Positions 1-7,568 are shown, numbered from the stretch's first letter. The stretch: DNA of 8,637 bases from Acidobacteriota bacterium (GCA_027297005.1 JAPUIN010000245.1:1-8637); one strand, 5' to 3'. Translations and numbers: made by a program. The notes: generated from the sequence alone by a model not told the origin.

Positions 1-41
1 AGGCTGTCGCCAAGGCCGAGAAGATGAAGAAGGTGGCCTAA
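1..41 (+). CDS. atpD: ATP synthase F1 subunit beta, C-terminal end (partial)
   Basis: Only the last 12 codons and the TAA stop (39-41) are present; in this frame they read AVAKAEKMKKVA. A short Lys/Ala/Glu-rich tail just upstream of atpC is what the end of the F1 beta subunit looks like, and atpD directly before atpC is the usual bacterial order. The identification rests mainly on that context, because the visible peptide is too short to be diagnostic. The stop is 4 bases before the atpC start, so the two are probably translated from one message. Confidence 0.8.
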   Translation, partial: AVAKAEKMKKVA

Positions 42-45
42 GACG

Positions 46-477
46 ATGCTTCCCGAGGCGATTCATCTCGAGATCGTCACGCCCGAGAGGCGGATTGTCG
101 CCGATCGGGTCGACGAGGTGATGCTGCCCGGTCTCCTTGGATACCTCGGCGTGCTCCCCGGGCACGCTCCGCTCCTGACCACTCTCGGCATCGGTCAGCT
201 CGTTTACCGGAAGAAGAACGTTCACCACTATTTCTCGATCTCCTGGGGCTTCGCGGAGATTCTGCCGAACCGCGTCAGCGTGCTGGCGGAGATCGCGGAG
301 CGCGCCGAGGAAATTGATCAGGTGCGCGCGGCGAAGACGCGCGATCGGGCGCTCGATCGCCTGCGCGGAGGCGACGGGGGTCAGGTCAAAGAGATCGATA
401 GCGCCCGCGCATCGCTCGAGAAAGCATTGAGCCGTCTTCAGGTCGCACGACATACCGGACCGGACGAGCCGGCGTAA
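46..477 (+). CDS. atpC: ATP synthase F1 subunit epsilon
   Basis: Epsilon subunit of the membrane-bound F1Fo ATP synthase. It sits on the central stalk with gamma and couples rotation to catalysis; in many bacteria its C-terminal helices can inhibit ATP hydrolysis. The 143-residue length is normal. The N-terminal beta-sandwich (about residues 5-85) carries the family signature GYLGVLPGHAPLLTTL at 32-47, followed by the ISWGFAEILPNRVSVLAE stretch. Residues about 87-135 are charged and alanine-rich, fitting the helix-turn-helix. A glycine-rich break (GGDGG, 108-112) separates the two helices. The ATG at 46 lies 4 bases after the atpD stop, with AGGTGG (31-36) inside atpD as ribosome binding site. 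It is the last gene of the ATP synthase operon here. Family assignment is secure. Confidence 0.97.
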   Translation: MLPEAIHLEIVTPERRIVADRVDEVMLPGLLGYLGVLPGHAPLLTTLGIGQLVYRKKNVHHYFSISWGFAEILPNRVSVLAEIAERAEEIDQVRAAKTRDRALDRLRGGDGGQVKEIDSARASLEKALSRLQVARHTGPDEPA

Positions 478-484
478 CCGCGGG

Positions 485-538
485 CGGACGGGTCCACGCC
501 TTGCCCTCGGTGTCAAGGCGGCGCCCCCAGGCCGTCCG
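485..538 (+). repeat. Nested inverted repeat between atpC and the glycosyltransferase
   Basis: Two perfect inverted repeats are nested here. The outer arms are CGGACGG (485-491) and CCGTCCG (532-538); the inner arms are GCCTTG (498-503) and CAAGGC (514-519), with a 10-base loop. Together they could fold as a two-tier hairpin covering almost the whole gap. No T-run follows, so it is not a classical intrinsic terminator. It could be a weak terminator, an mRNA-processing or stabilising stem at the end of the atp message, or a structure that limits initiation of the next gene, whose start lies 5 bases after the outer arm. Confidence 0.45.
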
Positions 539-543
539 AAAGC

Positions 544-1332
544 GTGACAATGCAGGCGCGCCCCAAACTTTCCGTCGTCATCCCCGCCTACAACGAGGAG
601 CGCAGGATCGCCGAGAGCCTTGAGCGTCTGATCGATTACCTCGCGACGTACGATGGAGGTGCCGAGATCCTGGTCGTCGACGATGGAAGTGGCGATCGGA
701 CCGGCGCGATCGTGGAGGAACTCGCCGCCTCACGCAGGACTGCGGGAGGATCGGATTCGACGATCCGCCTGCTGCGCAATGGCCGCAACCGGGGGAAGGG
801 ATACAGCCTGAAGCACGGGGTGCTCAGCGCAACCGGGGAGTTTCTGCTGCTCAGCGATGCCGATTTCTCCACCCCGATCGAGGAGCTTCCGGCGCTCCTT
901 AATCCGGTGCAATCGGGCACGTGCGGCATCGCCATCGGATCGCGGGGGCTCGAGACGTCGAAGGTCGAGAAGCATCAGCCGGCATGGCGGGAAGTGATGG
1001 GGAAAGTATTCAACAGATTCGTCCGCGCGCTGACCGGACTTCCGTATCGTGATACCCAGTGTGGGTTCAAGGTGATGCGGCGCGAGGACGTCCTGCCGCT
1101 GTTCCGGGCGGCCCGGATCGAGCGGTTTGCCTACGATGTGGAGATCCTCTACCTGGCCCGCAAGGCGGGAATCCGGGTGGCCGAGATCCCGGTGATCTGG
1201 CGCGATGCGCCGGGAACGAAGGTGAACGCCGTGCTCGACTCGGCCGACATGGTGAAGGACATCCTGCGCGTCGTGTGGCGCGATCGACGCGGGGGATACG
1301 GCGCGATTGGTCGGACTGGGGACGCCTCGTGA
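544..1332 (+). CDS. GT2 family glycosyltransferase, dolichyl/polyprenyl-phosphate glucosyltransferase type
   Basis: Inverting GT-A fold glycosyltransferase that most likely moves a sugar from a nucleotide donor onto a polyprenyl-phosphate carrier at the inner face of the cytoplasmic membrane. Visible motifs: LSVVIPAYNEE (9-19), nucleotide-binding VVDDGSGDRTG (44-54), the metal-binding DAD (105-107, in LLLSDADFSTP), DTQCGFKVM (170-178), RFAYDVEIL (194-202) and EIPVIW (214-219). The DTQCGFK and FAYDVEI blocks are typical of the DPG/DPM-synthase-like branch of GT2. No transmembrane segment is seen in the 262 residues. The start is GTG 544 or ATG 550; no strong ribosome binding site favours either, and ATG 550 loses only two residues. 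The TGA overlaps the GTG start of rfaE2 by 4 bases, linking it to envelope sugar metabolism. The sugar and the final product cannot be read from sequence. Confidence 0.9.
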   Translation: MTMQARPKLSVVIPAYNEERRIAESLERLIDYLATYDGGAEILVVDDGSGDRTGAIVEELAASRRTAGGSDSTIRLLRNGRNRGKGYSLKHGVLSATGEFLLLSDADFSTPIEELPALLNPVQSGTCGIAIGSRGLETSKVEKHQPAWREVMGKVFNRFVRALTGLPYRDTQCGFKVMRREDVLPLFRAARIERFAYDVEILYLARKAGIRVAEIPVIWRDAPGTKVNAVLDSADMVKDILRVVWRDRRGGYGAIGRTGDAS

Positions 1333-1865
1333 AGACTGAGGTCACGAAACGCCGGCGACTCATGCCGGGCGGCAAGGTCGCCTCGGCAACGCGGGCGGCG
1401 TCGATCGTGACCCGCATGAAGCGTCGCGGGAAGATCGTGGTGTTCACCAACGGCTGCTTCGATCTTCTGCACGTCGGCCATCTCACGCTGCTGGAGAAAG
1501 CGCGGGCACTGGGCGACGTCCTCGTCGTCGGAGTCAACGGCGACGCGTCGGTCAGACGGCTGAAGGGATCCGGGCGGCCGATCATTCCGCTTCACGAAAG
1601 GATGGAGATGCTGGCGGCGCTGCGCGTCGTCGATCTGGTTGTCCCTTTCGCCGAGGCGACGCCGGCCCGGCTGATCGCACGACTGGTTCCCGGAGTGCTG
1701 GTCAAGGGAGGGGACTACCGTCGCTCAACGATCGTCGGCCGGGTGACCGTCGAAGCGGCCGGCGGGCGGGTGGTGACGGTCCCTCTGGTGCGCGGGCGCT
1801 CGACGACCGATCTCTCGCGCCGTGCCCGTCGAGGAAACGACGGTCGGCGAGGGAAGAGTGCATGA
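1329..1865 (+). CDS. rfaE2: D-glycero-beta-D-manno-heptose 1-phosphate adenylyltransferase
   Basis: Transfers AMP from ATP to heptose-1-phosphate, making ADP-heptose for the LPS inner core; cytosolic. It is a nucleotidyltransferase of the cytidylyltransferase-like fold. Motifs seen: VVFTNGCFDLLHVGH (37-51) with the HxGH active-site motif at 48-51, GDVLVVGVNGDASVRRLKG (62-80), RPIIP (83-87), R91, LVKGGDY (124-130) and RSTT (157-160). This corresponds to the C-terminal half of bifunctional HldE; the kinase half is absent, so it is the monofunctional type. The GTG start at 1329 overlaps the preceding stop (GTGA) and has GGGGA at 1318-1322. ATG 1362 is a possible later start but has a poorer upstream site. 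With 178 residues it is slightly longer than the usual ~160, through a basic N-terminal segment and an Arg/Gly-rich tail after STT. The stop overlaps the mfd start (ATGA). Confidence 0.93.
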   Translation: MKTEVTKRRRLMPGGKVASATRAASIVTRMKRRGKIVVFTNGCFDLLHVGHLTLLEKARALGDVLVVGVNGDASVRRLKGSGRPIIPLHERMEMLAALRVVDLVVPFAEATPARLIARLVPGVLVKGGDYRRSTIVGRVTVEAAGGRVVTVPLVRGRSTTDLSRRARRGNDGRRGKSA

Positions 1866-4800
1866 GCGACGCCCTGCGATCGACGCTCGAGTTGATCCGT
1901 CACGAGGAGGCGCTCCGCGATATCAAGGACCGAATGGTCGACGGGGACGACCGGATCACGCTGGCCGGCCTGAGCGCCGCGGCCTCGTCCATCCTGATTC
2001 CCTCCCTGCTCCGGGGCATCCCTTCCGGAAAGCTTATCCTGCTGGCTCCGGGGGAGAAGGAAGCGGAGCAGTTCAGGCGCGATCTCGCCTTCACGACGCG
2101 AACCATCCTTGGGGATTCGGCGCGGGTGCTCTCGTTTCCCTCACTGGAAGCGGATCCCTACCAGGAGATGGAGCCGCATCTTCAAGTCGCCTGCGACCGG
2201 GTCGAGGCGCTCAGAGCCCTGCGCGGCGACGGACAGACGATCGTCGTGGCGCCGGTCCGGGCCCTGGTCTACCCGCTCGCCCCTCCTCCGCGCTTCGACG
2301 CCTCGCAGCTCGAGCTGGTCGAGGGGCAGCCGTTGCGGCCTGACGATCTTTCCCAGTTTCTGATCACGGCGGGATACGTACGCGTCGACCTGGTTTCGAC
2401 ACTGGGGGAATTCTCGCGACGAGGTGGCATCATAGACCTGTTTCCTCCCGCAGAAGGCGGCCCGATCCGCGTCGAGTTCTGGGACGTGGAGATCGAATCG
2501 CTGCGGATCTTCGATCCGGAGACGCAGCGATCGACAGGCCGGGTGGCGCGGGCAGTCGTTCCGCCGGTGCGAGAATTTCCCTGGGACGCCGAGGCGTTGG
2601 GCCGGTTGCGGGAGGCGCTCGAGCATCGACGGACGGAGCGGCCGCGGACCGCGCTTCTCGACGCGCTCACCGGACATGACGATCTCTCCGAGAAGATCGA
2701 AGCGCTCGCGTCGGGCAGGCACTTCTCGGGATTCGAGGCGTGCGTACGCGTCGTCGAGCCGGATGCGGTCTCGCTCTTTGACTACGCTGCGGACGCCATC
2801 GTGGCGAGCTGGGAGGAGAGCCAGATCCTCTCCGATCTCGAGGGGGTGTACGTCGAGATGTACGCCAGCCTCGACCTGTCGGAAGATTTCGGCATGCCTC
2901 CGCCATCCGATCTGCTGCTCGATCGCGCAGCTCTTCAGGTTTGCGTGCGGAGCGCGGGGCTGCGCCTGAGCGAACTCGCTCTCGAGGAAGGGGAGATGCC
3001 ATCTCTACGGCGGATCCCCTGTGTCCCGGCCCGCCTATACCGGGGGCGCCTTCAGGATCTGTCCGTCGATCTGAAAGGGCTGCCAGAGGGGACGACCACG
3101 CTCTTCCTGATGGAGAGTTCGGGACACGTAGAGCGTCTCGCCGAGGTGCTGGCCGAGTACGGCCTGACGGCGGACGTTCTGGAGCGGGAGTCGTCCGGAG
3201 GGGAGCTGGCGGACCTCCTCCGGGGTCGTCTACAGATCGCCCGCGGCCACCTTTCGCAGGGATTCCACCTCCCGGGTGGCAAGCTGCTTGTCCTCACCGA
3301 GAAGGAGGTGTTCGGGGAACATATCGAACGGGAGGTGAAACGGCGCAAGGTCGCCGCATTCAGTCCCGATTTCAGGGATCTCAAGATCGGTGATCTCGTG
3401 GTGCACGTCGAGCACGGCATCGGGCGGTACACCGGGTTGACCCGGGTCGGATCGGGAGACGCACAGCGGGATTTCATGCTGCTGGCCTACGAAGGGGGGG
3501 ACAGGCTGTATGTCCCGACCGATCGGCTCGACCTCGTACAGCGCTACTCAGGAATGGGCGGACCGCGGCCGCGGCTCGATCGCCTCGGGGGACCCGGTTG
3601 GGAGAGGACCAAGAAGCGGGTCCGGGTGGCGATGGAGGAGATGGCGAAGGACCTCATCGAGCTCCACGCGGCGCGGCGGGCCGCTCGGGGCATCGCCTTC
3701 TCGGCCGACGCGCCGTGGCAGCGGGAGTTCGAAGACGCCTTCCCCTACCCCCTCACGCCGGATCAGGATAAGGCGACGCGCGAGGTGAAGGCCGACATGG
3801 AATCGGACGTCCCGATGGACAGACTGATCTGCGGGGACGTCGGCTTCGGCAAGACCGAGGTGGCCATGCGGGCCGCATTCAAGGCGGTGATGGACGGTAA
3901 ACAAGTGGCGGTCCTCTGCCCGACGACCGTGCTCGCCTTTCAGCACCTGAACACCTTCCGCGAGCGATTTTCATCCTGGCCCGCCTCGATCGACATGCTC
4001 TCCCGGTTTCGATCCCCGAAGGAGCAGAAGAAGATCCTGGAGGCGGTCGCGAAGGGATCGATCGATGTCCTGATCGGCACGCACCGGCTGCTCTCGAAAG
4101 ATGTGCGGTTCAGCGATCTGGGGCTCCTGGTCGTGGACGAGGAGCAGCGCTTCGGCGTCGCTCACAAGGAAGCGATCAAGGCGATGAAGAAGAACGTCGA
4201 TGTCATGACGCTGACTGCGACGCCGATCCCCCGGACCCTGCAGATGTCGCTGGCAGGCATCCGGGACATGTCGGTCATTGAGACGCCGCCTGAGAACCGT
4301 CTCGCCATTCAGACGGCGATCACTCCGTTCCGCGAAGGAATGATCGCCGCCGCGGTGCGCAACGAGCTGAAACGCGGAGGGCAGGTCTACTTCGTGCACA
4401 ACAGGGTGAGCTCAATTGGCTCGATGTTGAGACTGCTCAACAAGCTCGTGCCCGAAGCCCGGGTCAGCATCGCCCACGGCCAGATGAACGAGGCGACCCT
4501 CGAGCGGACCATGGTGCGATTCCTCAAGGGGGAATTCGATATCCTCCTGTCGACGACCATCATCGAGAACGGTCTCGACATCCCGAGGGTGAACACCATC
4601 ATCGTGAACCGGGCTGACCGTTTCGGACTCGCGCAGCTCTACCAGCTGCGGGGCCGAGTGGGACGATCCGATCGGCGAGCCTACGCGTATCTGATGGTGC
4701 CGCCGCGGGCTGCCCTGACGCCGATCGCGCGGCGTCGGCTGAAGGTGCTGCAGGAGTTCACCGAACTCGGGTCCGGCTTCCGGATCGCGGCGATGGATCT

Positions 4801-5437
4801 GGAGATCCGGGGAGCCGGCAACCTGCTCGGGGCTGAGCAGAGCGGGAACATTGCCTCCGTCGGGTTCGATATGTACTGCCAGCTCCTGGAGCGCGCGGTG
4901 CACGAGGTGAAGGGAGAGCCGCCCCCGCCGGAGCACAAGGCCCAGATCAGTCTGGGGATCGACATCCGTATCCCTGAGCAGGCGATTCCGGACTTCAGCG
5001 AACGCCTGGTGCTCTATAAGAAGATCGCCTCGGTCACCGATGAGGAGGAGATCCGGCTGATCCGCGACCGCATCGGCGATCTCTACGGGGATCTTCCGAT
5101 CCAGGCCGAGCACCTGCTCGGACTTGCATCGTTGCGGTTGCTGGCCGATCGGCTGCACATCCGCTCGATCGACGTGAGCGGGGGGCGGGCACAGGTGCGC
5201 TTCGCGGAGGAATCGCCGATTGATCCGCAACGCCTGGTCACCCTCGCCTCCGAGCGTCCCGGAATCCAGATCACGCCCGGCGGCCTGTTGAGGGCCGAGC
5301 TGGGGGAGGCAGGCCGAACGGGCGATCGGCGCCGGATCGAGGCGGTGCGCGAATTATTGCAGGCCCTCGGGGCGTGTGCTAGCATCCGCCGCGAGATCCA
5401 CCCTTCCACGATGATGCCGTCCATCGGAGACAGGTGA
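1862..5437 (+). CDS. mfd: Transcription-repair coupling factor Mfd
   Basis: ATP-driven DNA translocase that recognises RNA polymerase stalled at lesions, removes it and recruits UvrA for nucleotide excision repair. All expected regions are present in 1191 residues, a normal length. There is a UvrB-like N-terminal module with FPSLEADPYQEMEPH near 90-105 and RRGGIIDLFP at 186-195. The RNA-polymerase interaction domain begins near DLKIGDLVVHVEHGIGRY (506-523). Motor domain 1 has Walker A GDVGFGKT (658-665) and the DEEQ box at 759-762. Motor domain 2 has TTIIENGLDIPR and motif VI QLRGRVGRS (928-936). The C-terminal TRCF domain starts about 1020. ATG 1862 overlaps the rfaE2 stop by 4 bases and has GGGAAGAG at 1851-1858. 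The final TGA overlaps the GTG of the next gene. No frameshift or missing motor motif was seen. Confidence 0.98.
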   Translation: MSDALRSTLELIRHEEALRDIKDRMVDGDDRITLAGLSAAASSILIPSLLRGIPSGKLILLAPGEKEAEQFRRDLAFTTRTILGDSARVLSFPSLEADPYQEMEPHLQVACDRVEALRALRGDGQTIVVAPVRALVYPLAPPPRFDASQLELVEGQPLRPDDLSQFLITAGYVRVDLVSTLGEFSRRGGIIDLFPPAEGGPIRVEFWDVEIESLRIFDPETQRSTGRVARAVVPPVREFPWDAEALGRLREALEHRRTERPRTALLDALTGHDDLSEKIEALASGRHFSGFEACVRVVEPDAVSLFDYAADAIVASWEESQILSDLEGVYVEMYASLDLSEDFGMPPPSDLLLDRAALQVCVRSAGLRLSELALEEGEMPSLRRIPCVPARLYRGRLQDLSVDLKGLPEGTTTLFLMESSGHVERLAEVLAEYGLTADVLERESSGGELADLLRGRLQIARGHLSQGFHLPGGKLLVLTEKEVFGEHIEREVKRRKVAAFSPDFRDLKIGDLVVHVEHGIGRYTGLTRVGSGDAQRDFMLLAYEGGDRLYVPTDRLDLVQRYSGMGGPRPRLDRLGGPGWERTKKRVRVAMEEMAKDLIELHAARRAARGIAFSADAPWQREFEDAFPYPLTPDQDKATREVKADMESDVPMDRLICGDVGFGKTEVAMRAAFKAVMDGKQVAVLCPTTVLAFQHLNTFRERFSSWPASIDMLSRFRSPKEQKKILEAVAKGSIDVLIGTHRLLSKDVRFSDLGLLVVDEEQRFGVAHKEAIKAMKKNVDVMTLTATPIPRTLQMSLAGIRDMSVIETPPENRLAIQTAITPFREGMIAAAVRNELKRGGQVYFVHNRVSSIGSMLRLLNKLVPEARVSIAHGQMNEATLERTMVRFLKGEFDILLSTTIIENGLDIPRVNTIIVNRADRFGLAQLYQLRGRVGRSDRRAYAYLMVPPRAALTPIARRRLKVLQEFTELGSGFRIAAMDLEIRGAGNLLGAEQSGNIASVGFDMYCQLLERAVHEVKGEPPPPEHKAQISLGIDIRIPEQAIPDFSERLVLYKKIASVTDEEEIRLIRDRIGDLYGDLPIQAEHLLGLASLRLLADRLHIRSIDVSGGRAQVRFAEESPIDPQRLVTLASERPGIQITPGGLLRAELGEAGRTGDRRRIEAVRELLQALGACASIRREIHPSTMMPSIGDR

Positions 5438-6414
5438 GAACGACGTCACGTTCCCGGATTCTGGGCAGGAGCGCTCTCTGCGTTCCGGCTATTCTTCTCG
5501 CGCTTCTGCTTCTATCTTGCGAGGGGCGGCGACAGCGCGCCGCCGCCGAGAAGCAGGGCTCCGCCGCAGCAGGGCAGGTCGTCGCAGTGCTCGGCGGGGA
5601 GCCGCTGCCGTACCAGGGATTCGAACGCTACCTCACCGAAATCGCGATCGCCGATCTCGCCGAAGGGGACGAGGAGAACACGATCAAGAGCCGGCTGCTC
5701 GATCAGTATCTCGAGGAGCGTCTTCTGCTCGCCACGGCGATGAGTATGGAGATCGTCGTTTCGGACGCGGAGGTGGACGCCTACCTGGCCCAGATCGGCA
5801 TCACCGAGGGGGGGGCGGACGCCGGGCCCGAGGGGAAGGAAGCGTTCCGCCGGAGCGTTCGGGAGAGTCTCATCCTTCAAAAGGTCAAGGACGAATCGGT
5901 GCTCAGCAAGGTGCAGGTGACGCCCGGAGAGGTGGACGATTATCTGAAGAAACATCCGGAGTTGCTGCGCTCACCCCGCATGGTTGCCCTGCGCCAGATT
6001 CTGGTGGATGATAGGATGCTCGCGGAACGGCTCAGAGCCCAGCTTGCGGAAGACCCTTCGAAATTCGAGGACTTGGCGCAGGAGCACTCCGTAGCTCCGG
6101 ATCGCGGCCAGACACGCACCTACGAGGAGGCCGAGTTGCCGGTGGATCTCCGCGAGCCGATCTTCGCCCTTTCGCAGGGCGAGGTGAGTCCGGTGATGGA
6201 GCATGCGCGTCGGTTCTTCGTGTTCCAGCTCGTGCGCAAGGTCGATGCCGATGATCAGGATCCCGGCGAGACCCGTCGGCGCGTGCAGATCGAGCTCTTT
6301 CAGCAGAAAGGGGAGCATGCTCTGCGCCGGTTCATCGCCGATCTCAAGGAGGCGACGGAGATCCGAGTCAATCGCTCCATCCTTCCGTTCAACTATGTGG
6401 GTGAGTTCAGGTAA
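5434..6414 (+). CDS. Parvulin-like (PpiC/SurA-type) lipoprotein chaperone
   Basis: Probable envelope-anchored folding factor of the SurA/PrsA type. The N-terminus is a lipoprotein signal: basic start (MRTTSRSR), a hydrophobic run to residue 27 and the lipobox LLSC at 26-29, giving a lipidated Cys29 followed by Glu (no inner-membrane-retention Asp at +2). Residues about 48-170 are helical and resemble the SurA N-terminal chaperone region (VVAVLGGEPLPYQGFERYL). Residues about 182-270 match a rotamase domain (ALRQILV, FEDLAQEHSVAPDRG, IFALSQGEVSPV). The usual histidine of the RHIL motif is Gln188, the GGDLG motif is missing and the late G-[FY]-H is replaced by FVF, so isomerase activity is doubtful. 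GTG 5434 overlaps the mfd stop (GTGA) and has GGAGA at 5426-5430. It continues into a second parvulin-like gene. Confidence 0.85.
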   Translation: MRTTSRSRILGRSALCVPAILLALLLLSCEGRRQRAAAEKQGSAAAGQVVAVLGGEPLPYQGFERYLTEIAIADLAEGDEENTIKSRLLDQYLEERLLLATAMSMEIVVSDAEVDAYLAQIGITEGGADAGPEGKEAFRRSVRESLILQKVKDESVLSKVQVTPGEVDDYLKKHPELLRSPRMVALRQILVDDRMLAERLRAQLAEDPSKFEDLAQEHSVAPDRGQTRTYEEAELPVDLREPIFALSQGEVSPVMEHARRFFVFQLVRKVDADDQDPGETRRRVQIELFQQKGEHALRRFIADLKEATEIRVNRSILPFNYVGEFR

Positions 6415-7447
6415 GTGGCGCGGCGCACGGCGCCGCGCTCTGGTCCCATCCCTCCTGCTTCTCTGCGCCCTGATCGGCGATCCCGTCCGGGCGGCGATCG
6501 TGGAAGAGATCGTGGCGCGCGTCAACAATCGGATCATCACCAAGAGCGAATTTGAAGAGCGCGGGCAGTACATTCTTCAGGAGGTCTACCGGCAATACTC
6601 CGGTGCCGAGCTCGATCAACATCTCCGCGCGGCGGAGGACACGTTACTCGCGAACCTCATCACCGAGCTGCTGCTGGTCGAACGGGCCGAGACGCTGTTC
6701 GACATCGATAAAGTGCGCGAAGGTCTGATCGACGATTTCCGCAAGCAGCAGAAGATCGAAAGCGACGAGGAGATGGATCGACTGTTGGCCGATCAGGGAC
6801 TGACGCAGGCGGATCTCGAGGACCAGCTCGTCCGCGTGGCCGTTCCGCAGGAGATCATCAACTATGATGTCCGGCGGAAGATCAGCGTGAGCGACCGCGA
6901 GACAGCGGCCTACTACGACGCGCACGCCGAGAAGTACGTCACCCCGAGGACCATCACCTTCAGGGAGATCGTGCTGTTTTACGAACCGGACCAGCGGGAT
7001 GATGAGATGGCTCGGGCAGCGGAGATCGCCAGGGAGGCCCGCAATGGTGCCGATTTCCTCGACCTGATCGCAAGCCGCTCGGAAGCGGGCTCGAGGGAGG
7101 CGGGTGGACTGCTCGGCCCGCTTGCGGAGGCCGACCTGAATCCTGTCATCGCCCGGGTGGTGATGAAGATGGAGCCTGGGGAGATCAGCGACCCGATCGA
7201 CACCGGTCGCTCACTGCACGTCACCCGCCTCGAGGAGTCAACGCCGAAGATCGTCACGCCGATCGAAGAGGTGCAGGACGAGATCTATGAGATCATCCGG
7301 AAGGAAAAGTTCAAGCCGCGGTTCGATCGATACGTGCGCAAGCTCTGGAAGGACAGCTACGTTAAGGTGATGCCGAAATACGAACGTTACCTGGTGGTTT
7401 CTCCGCTCAAGGACACGCAGGTTCCGGAGCAGGAACGACGGGATTGA
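6395..7447 (+). CDS. SurA-like periplasmic peptidyl-prolyl isomerase/chaperone
   Basis: Predicted exported chaperone for outer-membrane and periplasmic proteins. The N-terminus has basic residues, a hydrophobic core (ALVPSLLLLCALIG) and a signal peptidase I type site after DPVRA (residue 33). Mature residues begin AIVEEIVARVNNRIITKSEFEERG, the SurA N-terminal signature. A helical chaperone region runs to about 183 and one parvulin domain covers about 184-283, with GGLLGPL (237-243) and PGEISDPI (261-268) visible. The first active-site histidine (RHIL) is Glu191 here (REIVL), while the late His275 (SLHVTRL) is kept. E. coli SurA has two parvulin domains; this protein has one. ATG 6395 gives 350 residues with a sensible signal peptide; GTG 6401 is equally possible. 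Neither has a clear ribosome binding site. The gene overlaps the previous one by 14-20 bases, suggesting translational coupling. Confidence 0.87.
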   Translation: MWVSSGKWRGARRRALVPSLLLLCALIGDPVRAAIVEEIVARVNNRIITKSEFEERGQYILQEVYRQYSGAELDQHLRAAEDTLLANLITELLLVERAETLFDIDKVREGLIDDFRKQQKIESDEEMDRLLADQGLTQADLEDQLVRVAVPQEIINYDVRRKISVSDRETAAYYDAHAEKYVTPRTITFREIVLFYEPDQRDDEMARAAEIAREARNGADFLDLIASRSEAGSREAGGLLGPLAEADLNPVIARVVMKMEPGEISDPIDTGRSLHVTRLEESTPKIVTPIEEVQDEIYEIIRKEKFKPRFDRYVRKLWKDSYVKVMPKYERYLVVSPLKDTQVPEQERRD

Positions 7448-7451
7448 CCGC

Positions 7452-7480
7452 TTGGCAGGTCCGTCGACCTGTGCTAGGAT
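7452..7480 (+). promoter_or_regulatory. Sigma70-type promoter with extended -10, upstream of hfq
   Basis: The -35 element is TTGGCA (7452-7457; consensus TTGACA, five of six match). A spacer of exactly 17 bases is followed by the -10 element TAGGAT (7475-7480; consensus TATAAT, four of six match). TG at 7472-7473 forms an extended -10 (TGCTAGGAT). Transcription would start near 7487. It lies 5 bases after the stop of the SurA-like gene and points toward hfq and pdxA. It is the best promoter-like match I saw in the window, but the call is by eye. Confidence 0.65.
7456..7471. repeat. Perfect dyad in the promoter spacer
   Basis: CAGGTC (7456-7461) and GACCTG (7466-7471) are perfect inverted arms around CGTC. 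The dyad starts on the last two bases of the -35 box and ends just before the extended -10. It could be an operator for a dimeric regulator. It could also be the stem of a weak hairpin ending the upstream operon, although no T-run follows. Confidence 0.5.
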
Positions 7481-7522
7481 GACCTTGCGAGTACAAACTA
7501 CCGACAGCCACAAAAGCCGGCA

Positions 7523-7568
7523 CGAAGTGGGACTGAGGTGTGGAGTCTGTGGACTCGTCCAGGCTTCG
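7523..7568 (+). other. Predicted stem-loop in the hfq leader
   Basis: The outer arm CGAAG (7523-7527) pairs with CTTCG (7564-7568). TGG (7528-7530) pairs with CCA (7559-7561), and AC (7532-7533) with GT (7557-7558). The apical stem GAGTC (7543-7547) pairs with GACTC (7552-7556) around a TGTG loop. Together these make a bulged hairpin about 36 bases after the predicted transcription start. It does not match a riboswitch class I can recognise. It may be a regulatory leader element or part of a small RNA; the folding is inferred by hand. Confidence 0.35.

Noticed and set aside
1059..1328. Open frame upstream of rfaE2 that would lengthen the protein to 268 residues
   Set aside because: It overlaps the conserved 3' half of the glycosyltransferase in another frame. 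The extra residues are low-complexity Arg/Gly/Pro, and GTG 1329 has a ribosome binding site and a stop/start overlap.
1822..2343. Forward frame of 173 codons overlapping the start of mfd
   Set aside because: The translation is Arg/Gly/Pro-rich and motif-free, while the mfd frame over the same bases shows the conserved UvrB-like module.
4412..5230. Long reverse-strand open frame of 272 codons
   Set aside because: It is antisense to the conserved helicase and C-terminal domains of mfd. Its translation has no recognisable motif, and it is typical shadow coding in high-GC DNA.
6203..6394. Open frame upstream of the SurA-like gene giving 414 residues
   Set aside because: It runs through the rotamase domain of the preceding lipoprotein gene in a different frame. 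A proper signal peptide appears only from 6395 or 6401.
7456..7471. Intrinsic terminator of the upstream operon
   Set aside because: The dyad is a good stem, but no T-run follows and it coincides with promoter elements, so I list it as a dyad/operator candidate instead.
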